The translations under genes were made by a program, and so were the position numbers. A stretch of 64,000 bases of DNA, from assembly GCA_964651475.1 (NCBI GenBank), contig CAZYXV010000001.1, forward strand, positions 238,827-302,826, written 5' to 3'. This DNA is from JBGSMF01 sp964651475 (GTDB lineage Bacteria; Chloroflexota; Anaerolineae; Fen-1058). The notes under the pieces are model-generated. The model was given only the letters and a program-made list of their open reading frames with translations. It was not told where the DNA came from and did no database searches. Shown here piece by piece: positions 15,134 to 22,800 of the stretch (positions are counted from its first letter, which is position 1; the number at the start of each line of letters is the position of its first letter).

Positions 15134-17470
15134 TTACTTGTCCTGCATGGCCAGGAACACTTTTTCCGCGCTGAGCGGGGGGCTGGGCAGGCGCACGCCC
15201 ACCGCATTATACACGGCGTTGGCGATGGCCGGCATGGTCGGCACCATGGCGTGTTCGCCGATGCCGCGCGCCCCCCACGGGCCGTCGTCTTGCGGCACCT
15301 CGACGATGATGGGAATGATCTGGCCCGGCATGTCCACCGTCAACGCGATGCGATAGTCCACGAATGATGGGTTGAGGGGCTGGCCGTCTTTGTACGCCAG
15401 CTGCTCAAAGAGAGCCGACGAGATGCCCTGCACCACGCCGCCTTCCATTTGCGCTTTTACCTGGTTGGGATTGATGGCCTTGCCCACGTCAAAGGCGGCC
15501 GCCACGCGCAAAATTTCAATTTTTCCCGTTTCGGTGTCTACTTCCAAGTCAACTGCCTGGCAGCCCACGGTGTAATGCACCACCGAGCGCGGCCCCTGGC
15601 CGGTTTCCGGGTCAAGCCCCGTGACGTAGGTGGGCATAAAGTCGCCGCGCCCCAGCACTGGCCCGCCGCGCCAACCGCAATCGCCTTCCTTGGGCAGGCC
15701 GTAGATCACCATGTCTTTGAGCGGCATGGATTCTTCGGACTTGTACGAAATCACGTGGCCGTCTTTGATATCCAGGTCCTCGACCTTTTCATTCCAGTGT
15801 TCGGCGGCCAGCTCGAGAATCTGCTGGCGGGCGTGCCGCGCCGCCGCCGCCACCGCGTTGCCCATGCTCCACGTCAGGCGCGAGGCGACCGTCTGCCACT
15901 CGTAGGGGCTGTACTGCGTGTCTACCGGCGTGGCGATGCGCACCCACTCTACCGGCACGCCCAAAGCCGCCGCGGCCATTTGCGCCATCACCGTGAACGT
16001 GCCCTGCCCCAATTCTTGCCCGCCCACCGCCACCGTCACCGTGGCGTCTTCGTTCAGGCGCACCCACGAAGACGAGCCGGCGTTGGGCGGCATGGCGGGC
16101 GCTTTCCACATGATGGCCATGCCTTTGCCGCGCTTTTTGTGCGGCGCGGAGGCAGGTTCTTTTTTGCCCCATTCGATGGCCGCTGCTGCTTTTTCGATGC
16201 ACTCGCTGAGGCCGATGGGGTGCATCGTCGAGCCGGTGACAATCTGGCTGCCGGTCCTCAGGCAATTCTTGAGGCGAAAATCGCGCGCGTCCATGCCCAA
16301 TTTTTCGGCCAGCTGGTCTATCAATTGTTCAATGCCCCAATGGATCTCTGGCATGCCGAACCCGCGCATGGGGCCGCCGACGGGGTGGTTGGTATACATG
16401 CAGTACGAGTCGGCCCGCACGTTGGGAATCTCGTATGGGCCAGTGGAGGAATAGCCCGCCGCGCGCGTGATGTTGACGCCGTACTCGGTGTACGCGCCGG
16501 CGTCCCAGTAATACCGGGTCTCCATGGCAATGATCTTGCCTTCCGCCGTCGCGCCCAGCTTGATGTGCGCCGCCATGCCTTGCCGCACAAAGGTGCAGAA
16601 AAACTCTTCTTCGCGCGTCATGCGCAGTTTCACGGGACGCCCTGGCACTTTCATGGCCATCACCGCCGCGCACGCTTCCATCGAAACGCCGGCCTTGCTG
16701 CCAAAGCCGCCGCCAATGTAGGGCGCGACCACGCGCAAATCGCCCTGGCTCATCCCAAGAGCCTTGGCGATGAGATTGCGCTGCGCAAACGGCGACTGGC
16801 TGCTGCCCCACAGCGTGATCTGGCCGCTTTGCTCGGCCTGCGCCACGACGACGTGCGGCTCGATTGGCGCGTGCTGGATGTGCGGCACGCGGAACGCGCC
16901 CTCGACGATCACGTCGCACTGCGCCCAGGCGCTATCCACGTCGCCCTTGCGAATTTTAAAGTGATTGGAGATATTCGTGCCTGGCTTGGGGAAAATAAAG
17001 TTCACTACTTCATATTTGCCCAGGTCAGGATGCACCAGCGGCGCATCGGGTTGGGCTGACGCTTCGGGGTCGGTGACGGCGGGCAGTATCTCATAGTCCA
17101 CCTTGACCAGCTTGCAAGCTTGCTCGGCGATTTCTTCGCTGGTGGCTACCACGCCGGCCACCGGATCGCCCACGTAGCGCGCGCGGTCGGTGCAAAAAAT
17201 GTGCCGGTCTTGCAGGTACAGCCCGATAAAGCCGGGCGTATCTACGCCGGTGGCCACGGCCTTGACGCCGGGCAAGGCCAGCGCGCGGCTCACGTCAATC
17301 TTTTTGATGAGCGCGTGTGGGTGAGGGCTGCGCACCAGCCGCCCGTACAGCAGCCCGGCCCCGAACTGCAAATCGTCGGCAAACCTGGCGGAGCCGGTGA
17401 CCTTTTCCATTGCATCAATACGCGGGACGCTTTCGCCGACGGGACTGGGAATTGTCGCTGTATCTGTCAT
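15134..17470 (-). CDS. molybdenum hydroxylase large subunit, set 1 (xanthine dehydrogenase/CoxL family)
   Basis: 778 residues from the ATG at 17470 (GGAGCG site upstream; the longer open frame is antisense noise). It binds molybdopterin cytosine- or related cofactor and hydroxylates an N-heteroaromatic or aldehyde substrate with water-derived oxygen. Visible motifs: PRIDAMEKVTGSARFADD at the N-terminus, GGGFGSKAG, the RGFG loop in GPMRGFGMPE, GGQELGQGTF, and near the C-terminus GARGIGEHAM with the catalytic Glu. The CoxL AYRCSFR loop is absent, so this is not CO dehydrogenase. Last gene of the FAD-MFS-FeS-Mo operon from 20112; the 2Fe-2S gene ends 11 bases upstream. Confidence 0.9.
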   Translation of the reverse strand: MTDTATIPSPVGESVPRIDAMEKVTGSARFADDLQFGAGLLYGRLVRSPHPHALIKKIDVSRALALPGVKAVATGVDTPGFIGLYLQDRHIFCTDRARYVGDPVAGVVATSEEIAEQACKLVKVDYEILPAVTDPEASAQPDAPLVHPDLGKYEVVNFIFPKPGTNISNHFKIRKGDVDSAWAQCDVIVEGAFRVPHIQHAPIEPHVVVAQAEQSGQITLWGSSQSPFAQRNLIAKALGMSQGDLRVVAPYIGGGFGSKAGVSMEACAAVMAMKVPGRPVKLRMTREEEFFCTFVRQGMAAHIKLGATAEGKIIAMETRYYWDAGAYTEYGVNITRAAGYSSTGPYEIPNVRADSYCMYTNHPVGGPMRGFGMPEIHWGIEQLIDQLAEKLGMDARDFRLKNCLRTGSQIVTGSTMHPIGLSECIEKAAAAIEWGKKEPASAPHKKRGKGMAIMWKAPAMPPNAGSSSWVRLNEDATVTVAVGGQELGQGTFTVMAQMAAAALGVPVEWVRIATPVDTQYSPYEWQTVASRLTWSMGNAVAAAARHARQQILELAAEHWNEKVEDLDIKDGHVISYKSEESMPLKDMVIYGLPKEGDCGWRGGPVLGRGDFMPTYVTGLDPETGQGPRSVVHYTVGCQAVDLEVDTETGKIEILRVAAAFDVGKAINPNQVKAQMEGGVVQGISSALFEQLAYKDGQPLNPSFVDYRIALTVDMPGQIIPIIVEVPQDDGPWGARGIGEHAMVPTMPAIANAVYNAVGVRLPSPPLSAEKVFLAMQDK

Positions 17471-17481
17471 TGTTCGCTCCT

Positions 17482-17946
<465 letters not shown>

Positions 17947-17981
17947 ATCCTACTCCGTAATGCGTATACAGTTTTTTGTTC

Positions 17982-19190
17982 TTATGAAACGCCCTTGGCA
18001 GCCGCAAGCTGGGTTTCCTTCAACACCGTCCCCACCAACACTGCGCCCAAAAGCAGGACAGCCGTGTTGAGATAAAAGGGCATTGCCCGGCTCACATTGT
18101 CGTACAGCCAGCCGCCGGCCAGGGGGCCAAACGCGCCGCCGAGGAAGTATGCAAACGTATACAGCCCATAGCTTGTGCCGCGCACATCTTCTCCGGCGAT
18201 GTCGGCTATAAAGGCGCGCTCCGCCGGCACCGAAGCCGTATAACCTGCAGACTCGATGGCCCACAAAACGGCCAGAAGTGCGATGCTGCGCAAATGCGGA
18301 ATCATAACCGAGGCCAGCGCGCCTCCAATCAGCCCGCCGATCATGGGCAATTTGCGCCCAAACCGGTCTGCAAGCCGTCCCAGGCGCGAAGGCAAAAAGG
18401 CGCCGATGAGCGCTGCCGGCAAATAGGCCCTGGTCAGGGCGAGTATGTCCGCGTGGAGAGCATCCTGGAGAAAAATCATTAGCAGCGGGCCAATCATTGC
18501 TGTGGAAGCGCCGGTGGCGAAAACGATGCTCATCAGCGCCAATAACTGCCCGGAGATGGGGCGCTTTTCAACCGGCCGGTCGGCGACCTGCGGACGCGTT
18601 TCTGGCACTCCGCGCCAGCCGAACCAAAAAGCCAGCAGCGCCGGCGCGGTATAGGCCGCAAAGAGCCAGAACCAGGTCTGTACCGGGCCAAACCCCAAGC
18701 CGCGCAAAATGAAAAAGATGGGCAACCCGGCACAAGTGCCAACAAGAGCGCCGCGATTGGCCGCCTCGTCAATAAGACCAAAGTCGCGGCCGCGCCCAGT
18801 CTCGCCAGCCACATCGGCGACGACCGTCACCGCCGCCAGCCACAAGAAAGCCTGTCCCAGCCCCTGGACAAAGCGAGCGAGCGTCAGCAGCCACACGGTG
18901 TTTGCAAAGCAAAAGACAACCATTGCCACAGCATATCCACCCAGCCCCAGCAATAAGAATGGGCGGCGGCCCCAACGATCCAAAGCTCGGCCCAGAAGAG
19001 GCCGCACGATCACAGGCACGAGGGAAAAGGCTGAAAAGAACACTCCAACTTCAAGCGCCGTAGCGCCCAGTTCTTTGCCATAGATCGGCAAGATGAACGA
19101 CAGGATGCCAAAAGGCCACGAGACCAAAAACATGGCCCGCAATAGAAAAGTGAGGACGCGAGAGTGTGGCTTGGGCGCAGCGGCTTCCAT
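17982..19190 (-). CDS. MFS transporter
   Basis: 402 residues with about 12 hydrophobic helices. The intracellular loop signature is visible as GRALDRWGRRPFLLLG between helices 2 and 3 and RLGRLADRFGRKLPMIGG in the second half. A drug/metabolite proton antiporter-like or uptake carrier of the major facilitator superfamily. It interrupts the hydroxylase subunit genes of set 1 (FAD gene 22 bases upstream, 2Fe-2S gene 35 bases downstream), so it probably moves the substrate or product of that enzyme. Direction of transport cannot be told. Confidence 0.85.
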   Translation of the reverse strand: MEAAAPKPHSRVLTFLLRAMFLVSWPFGILSFILPIYGKELGATALEVGVFFSAFSLVPVIVRPLLGRALDRWGRRPFLLLGLGGYAVAMVVFCFANTVWLLTLARFVQGLGQAFLWLAAVTVVADVAGETGRGRDFGLIDEAANRGALVGTCAGLPIFFILRGLGFGPVQTWFWLFAAYTAPALLAFWFGWRGVPETRPQVADRPVEKRPISGQLLALMSIVFATGASTAMIGPLLMIFLQDALHADILALTRAYLPAALIGAFLPSRLGRLADRFGRKLPMIGGLIGGALASVMIPHLRSIALLAVLWAIESAGYTASVPAERAFIADIAGEDVRGTSYGLYTFAYFLGGAFGPLAGGWLYDNVSRAMPFYLNTAVLLLGAVLVGTVLKETQLAAAKGVS

Positions 19191-19212
19191 AGTTATGGCT
19201 TGTATCTTTTTT

Positions 19213-20112
19213 CTACCTGCCGGCGGAAACCAGCGCGTCCAGCACCGATGCCACCGCGCGCGTGGTCAGATTTTTCGCCATTGCCTTGCGATAGGCCGCG
19301 CTGGAACGCAAGTCGTCAATCGGCCTGGCGGCCTCCATGGCGGCGATAGCGGCGGCCTCGATCACGTCGGGTGTGATGGGCGATGAAGCCAAGATTTCTT
19401 CGGCCGCTGGCGCGCGAATGGGCGTGGGCGCCACCGAGGTCAACGCGATGCGGAATGTGTAGCCCGAGGGGGATTTTTTATCTGGATAGCCTAGCGCCGC
19501 CACTCCAACGATGGACAGATCGCCGCGCGCGTTGCGGCACAATTTAAGGTAATGGCCTACAGCTCCCTTGGGCGGGACGGGAATTTCAATCCGCAGCAAA
19601 AACTCGCCGGGTTTCATCACCGTCTTGCCGGGGCCTGTGAAAAATCCGGCGATGGGAACGATGCGCTCGCCGCGCCGGCCGTGCAGCACCAGGTTGGCTC
19701 CCAGAACCAGTGCGGCCGGGGCGGTATCGGCGGCGGGCGAAGCGTTGCACAGGTTGCCGCCCATCGTGGCCCGCGTGCGCAGTTGGTACGAGGCGACCCA
19801 GTTGAGCGCTTCGGCCAGCAGTGGGTAATTTTCGATTACGGCGGGGTGCCGCGCCAGTGAATTCATATCCACGCCCGCGCCCACACTCAGTCCTCTGCGC
19901 TTGGTGAACTTGATGTCGCGCATGCCGGGCAGGCGTTTCACGTCAATTAAAATCTTGGGGGTGATGAATCCATCGCGTATGCGCACGAACAGGTCCGTGC
20001 CGCCCATGAACAAGCGCGCGTCGCCATTGCCTTTGAGCAACAGCCGGGTTACTTCTTGGGGCGACTCGGGCTTGACGTAATCAAAAGAAGGTAAGCCAGG
20101 GTTTGCCAGCAT
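19213..20112 (-). CDS. molybdenum hydroxylase FAD-binding subunit, set 1
   Basis: 299 residues of the CoxM/XDH-B type. FAD-binding signatures: RLFMGGTDLFVRIRDG near residue 35 and RATMGGNLCNASPAADTAPAAL near residue 115; the C-terminal CO_deh_flav_C region runs from LRSSAAYRKAMAKNLTTRA. It takes electrons from the 2Fe-2S subunit and passes them to NAD+ or another acceptor. First gene of the set 1 operon; the MFS gene follows after 22 bases. Its upstream gap (20113-20506) is filled with three different repeat elements. Confidence 0.9.
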   Translation of the reverse strand: MLANPGLPSFDYVKPESPQEVTRLLLKGNGDARLFMGGTDLFVRIRDGFITPKILIDVKRLPGMRDIKFTKRRGLSVGAGVDMNSLARHPAVIENYPLLAEALNWVASYQLRTRATMGGNLCNASPAADTAPAALVLGANLVLHGRRGERIVPIAGFFTGPGKTVMKPGEFLLRIEIPVPPKGAVGHYLKLCRNARGDLSIVGVAALGYPDKKSPSGYTFRIALTSVAPTPIRAPAAEEILASSPITPDVIEAAAIAAMEAARPIDDLRSSAAYRKAMAKNLTTRAVASVLDALVSAGR

Positions 20113-20123
20113 AACTCTCTCCT

Positions 20124-20170
20124 TAAGAGATTAGGGATTGGAGATAAAGCCTCTAATCTCCAATCTCCAT
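20124..20170. repeat. GGAGATTAGAGATTGG-family stem-loop repeat
   Basis: AGAGATTAGGGATTGGAGAT followed after five bases by the imperfect reverse complement CTCTAATCTCCAATCTCC. Same family as the copies at 22040, 26628, 33483, 35750, 38526 and 45625. Confidence 0.75.
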
Positions 20171-20173
20171 TAA

Positions 20174-20298
20174 GGGACGTGGAAAAAATAAACTGTCCCA
20201 AAATTCCCGTAGGAGCGCCCTCTGGGCGCGATAGTCGCGCCTGAAAGGCGCTCCTACGCGGCGACATTGGAATAATTATTTCCTTCCTTCCGCATCCC
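20174..20298 (+). mobile_element. palindromic MITE-like element, copy A
   Basis: 125 bases, flanked on both sides by TAA. The ends are imperfect inverted repeats (GGGACGTGGAAAAAATAAAC against GGGATGCGGAAGGAAGGAAA) and the centre is a nested hairpin: CGTAGGAGCGCC / GGCGCTCCTACG outside and GGCGCGA / TCGCGCC inside. A homologous, longer copy lies in opposite orientation at 37151-37315. Non-coding; probably mobilised in trans. Confidence 0.75.
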
Positions 20299-20328
20299 TA
20301 ACTCCAGAACGCCGGGACATCTGTTAGA

Positions 20329-20485
20329 GTAACCGTTCAGTTGGTCATGAATTTTTCACCGCGAAGAGCGCAAAGGGCGCAAAGGCAGGCCATGTTAAGG
20401 CTACGAATCGCTTGCGCACCAGTTTTTCTTCAACATCTTGGCGCTCTTGGCGCCCTTTGCAAAAGTACCCCATCTGAACGGTTAC
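20329..20485 (+). mobile_element. 157-bp MITE-like element with 12-bp TIR and 8-bp target duplication
   Basis: Perfect 12-bp inverted repeats (GTAACCGTTCAG at 20329-20340, CTGAACGGTTAC at 20474-20485) are bounded by the identical octamer CTGTTAGA on both sides (20321-20328 and 20486-20493). The interior (CACCGCGAAGAGCGCAAAG, later TTGGCGCTCTTGGCG) is shared with a diverged, inverted copy at 44886-44997. It lies 21 bases beyond the stop of the permease gene and has no coding capacity. Confidence 0.82.
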
Positions 20486-20506
20486 CTGTTAGATAAGGAA
20501 GATGGT

Positions 20507-21916
20507 CTACCTCATTTCAGACGGCGCGAGGCGCTCTTCGGGCGGCTTGAAGACCAGGAAGATCAGGTTCATCAGGATGCCCGCCACGGCGCCGGTGGCG
20601 ATGGCCGGCAAGCCACTGGGAAAGATTCCTTGCAAGATGGGGAAGGGCAGGAATCCACCCGGATAGCCAATGTTGCCGCCAATGCCGACGATCAGGATGA
20701 CTGCGCCGATAGCCAATTGCTTGGGGTCGAACAGGTTCACCTTCTCGGCCATCATCAGCGCGATACCTTGCATGCCAATGACGCCAAAGAGGTAAATAGA
20801 CAGGCCGCCGCTGACGGCGGTAGGCACGCTTTTCACGGCGTCGGCCAGCGGGCCAAGAAAGCCTAACAGGATGGCGATGCCGCCGGCCGTCAACAGCACT
20901 GGCCCGGAATAGTTGCGCGTAATCACCATCAGCGAGTTGTTTTCGCCATAGTTCGTGCCGGCCGTGCTGCCAAAGATGCCATTGATCAGATCGTCGAGAC
21001 CATCCAGCATCAGGTTGAGGCCGATGTATTTGCTCAGCCCGGGTTTTTCGCGTTCCTGCTCTTCGGCCAGGTGATCCACGTACAGGCTGATCTGGTACAG
21101 GTGGGCCGTGGATTCGGGGATGGTGGCGATGGCCATGACGCCGACGCCAAAGATCACCGTGAGCGTCAGGGGATCATTAAAGACAGGGAACGTAACGTGC
21201 GGCGGGGTGATGAGGGCCGACTGGCCGATCACAGAGAAATCCACCAGGCCGAACGGAATGGCAGCGATGTAACCCACAATCGCGCCCAGCAGAATCGGCA
21301 GCATGCCGATAAAGCCTTTGCCTTGCAGATAGACCGAAAAGAGGACCGCAGCCAACAGGGTGATGATGGCGACGAGCCACCAACTGATCGAGCCGGCGGT
21401 GATGCCGCCCGCGACGCCGCTGGCCATGTTCAACGCCGACGCGCCCAGGCCGATGCCGATGGTGCAGGCCACCGAGCCGGTGACGACGGGAGGTAAGATC
21501 TTGTCAATGGCCTCTTTGCCGCCAGCAAAGCGAATGATCAAGCCGACGATGATATTAATCACGCCGGTGGCGATAAAGCCGGCCTGCACTACGGAGAGGA
21601 GGTGGTCGTCGGCGACGTTGCCATACGTTGCCTTGGTGATGGCCGTCACGGCTGCAATGTAACTAAAGCTGGAGCCGTAATAGAGGGGAATGTATTTCCC
21701 CATGCTCAACTTGGATCCAACCAAAGCCACGATGGTTCCCAAGCCGGTGATGGCTAGCACGGTGCTCACGTGAAAGCCCATGAGCAGAGCGCATAGCACT
21801 GTGGCGGGAAACATGGTCAGCACGTGCTGAAATCCCAGCAGGATCATCTGCCCCCACGGCGGCGTATCGTTCGGCAGATAACCCATCACTTTAACTTTTG
21901 GAGCGCTAGTTGCCAT
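20507..21916 (-). CDS. NCS2 nucleobase:cation symporter
   Basis: 469 residues with about 14 hydrophobic segments, the NCS2/SLC23 architecture. The family signature near the tenth helix reads TNYGENNSLMVITR. From memory, E. coli UraA has TTYGENIGVMAITR while the xanthine permease XanQ has a QNNGVIQLTG type, so this protein is closer to the uracil type; substrate specificity is inferred only. It imports a nucleobase with protons or sodium. Downstream of the CoxG gene on the minus strand, it probably feeds one or both hydroxylases. Confidence 0.9.
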   Translation of the reverse strand: MATSAPKVKVMGYLPNDTPPWGQMILLGFQHVLTMFPATVLCALLMGFHVSTVLAITGLGTIVALVGSKLSMGKYIPLYYGSSFSYIAAVTAITKATYGNVADDHLLSVVQAGFIATGVINIIVGLIIRFAGGKEAIDKILPPVVTGSVACTIGIGLGASALNMASGVAGGITAGSISWWLVAIITLLAAVLFSVYLQGKGFIGMLPILLGAIVGYIAAIPFGLVDFSVIGQSALITPPHVTFPVFNDPLTLTVIFGVGVMAIATIPESTAHLYQISLYVDHLAEEQEREKPGLSKYIGLNLMLDGLDDLINGIFGSTAGTNYGENNSLMVITRNYSGPVLLTAGGIAILLGFLGPLADAVKSVPTAVSGGLSIYLFGVIGMQGIALMMAEKVNLFDPKQLAIGAVILIVGIGGNIGYPGGFLPFPILQGIFPSGLPAIATGAVAGILMNLIFLVFKPPEERLAPSEMR

Positions 21917-22039
21917 TTGAGTATTTTCTCCTTGTGTGTGTAGGTGAAAAAATTTTGCTCAATAACATTGGGCCAAGCTCACCCCGCAACCAAGTCTTAC
22001 AGCTAATATGGTTTTTCTACGATGGGTTCACCTCCTTGG

Positions 22040-22099
22040 GTTGGAGACCGGAGATTAGAGATTGGGACATACTCCCAATCTCCAATCCCTCATCTCCAA
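22040..22099. repeat. GGAGATTAGAGATTGG-family hairpin between CoxG and permease genes
   Basis: TTGGAGACCGGAGATTAGAG followed by ATTGGGA and, after six bases, an imperfect reverse complement ending CTCATCTCCAA. A long stem-loop starting 10 bases past the CoxG stop on the minus strand. Confidence 0.75.
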
Positions 22100-22109
22100 C
22101 ACCCTATCT

Positions 22110-22742
22110 TTACCCGCCGCACCTGGAAAGAATCAGGGCCAGAGTGACGAGAATGGCGACGGCGGGGATGATATACAGGACCATCCGCACTTCTGGGGTT
22201 GACAGCAATCCGCCGGCCATGTCTTTGGCCACAGCGCCCGCGAACTCGGCCTCTGTGGGCGGCTTGTAGTCAACCGCGCGGTTTTCGGCGGCGGCGGCCA
22301 CGCGCGCTTCGAGGGCCTTGTTCAATGCTTCCAGGCCCTGGCGCACCATGCTCTTGCTCACCGTGTCAATCATGCGCTGGCCCACGCCGGCCAGCTTGCC
22401 GCCCACCTGCAAATCGCCTTCGTATTTCAAGAGCGTCTTGCCATCGCCCTGATCAACCAACAGCACGCGCCCCACTCCCTTGCCAAAGCCTTGCGCGCCT
22501 TTGCCATCCACCGTCAGCGTGCAGCTTTCGGGCGGGACTTCGTCCGATACGAGCAGCTTGCCGGAAAAAGCTCCAGACACCGGCCCGATGCGGATGTTCA
22601 TTGTCCCTTCGTACTCGGTATCGCTGAGCTTGTTCAGGCTTTGCGTGCCGGGCAAAGCCGTGGCCAGCACCTCGGGGTCGCGCAGCAGTTTCCACACCTC
22701 CTCGCGGGGGCCGTTAAAAAGATATTCGCCTTCTAGTTTCAT
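22110..22742 (-). CDS. CoxG-type SRPBCC protein with C-terminal membrane anchor
   Basis: 210 residues. Residues 1-145 are the CoxG lipid-binding-like SRPBCC fold: GEYLFNGPREEVWKLLRDPEVLATALPG, IGPVSGAFSGKLLV, VGGKLAGVGQRMIDTVSKSM. A linker leads to one C-terminal transmembrane helix (VLYIIPAVAILVTLALIL). In CO dehydrogenase operons CoxG anchors the enzyme to the membrane or the respiratory chain; the same role is likely here for hydroxylase set 2, whose large subunit gene ends 53 bases upstream. Its presence favours electron transfer to quinones rather than to NAD+. Confidence 0.87.
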   Translation of the reverse strand: MKLEGEYLFNGPREEVWKLLRDPEVLATALPGTQSLNKLSDTEYEGTMNIRIGPVSGAFSGKLLVSDEVPPESCTLTVDGKGAQGFGKGVGRVLLVDQGDGKTLLKYEGDLQVGGKLAGVGQRMIDTVSKSMVRQGLEALNKALEARVAAAAENRAVDYKPPTEAEFAGAVAKDMAGGLLSTPEVRMVLYIIPAVAILVTLALILSRCGG

Positions 22743-22763
22743 TATTCACTCCGTTATTGAATT

Positions 22764-22800
22764 TTGGGTATGTAGTGGGTATTAGGTATTGGGTATTAGG
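22764..22800. repeat. GGTATTGGGTATTAGG-family repeat at a stop codon
   Basis: GGGTATTAGGTATTGGGTATTAGG-type tandem heptamers. The TAA stop of the large subunit gene (22796-22798) lies inside it. Related copies at 25193-25220 and 25707-25734. Confidence 0.7.

Noticed and set aside
15449..17059. Open frame of 536 codons on the plus strand, antisense to the set 1 large subunit
   Set aside because: Arg/His-rich composition, no family motifs and exact overlap with a well-supported gene. A shadow of GC-rich coding DNA. The same holds for long frames at 23540-24703, 25263-26615 and 31481-32662.
15134..17470. Aerobic CO dehydrogenase (coxL)
   Set aside because: The active-site AYRCSFR loop is missing; the loop here is of the XDH-like RGFG type.
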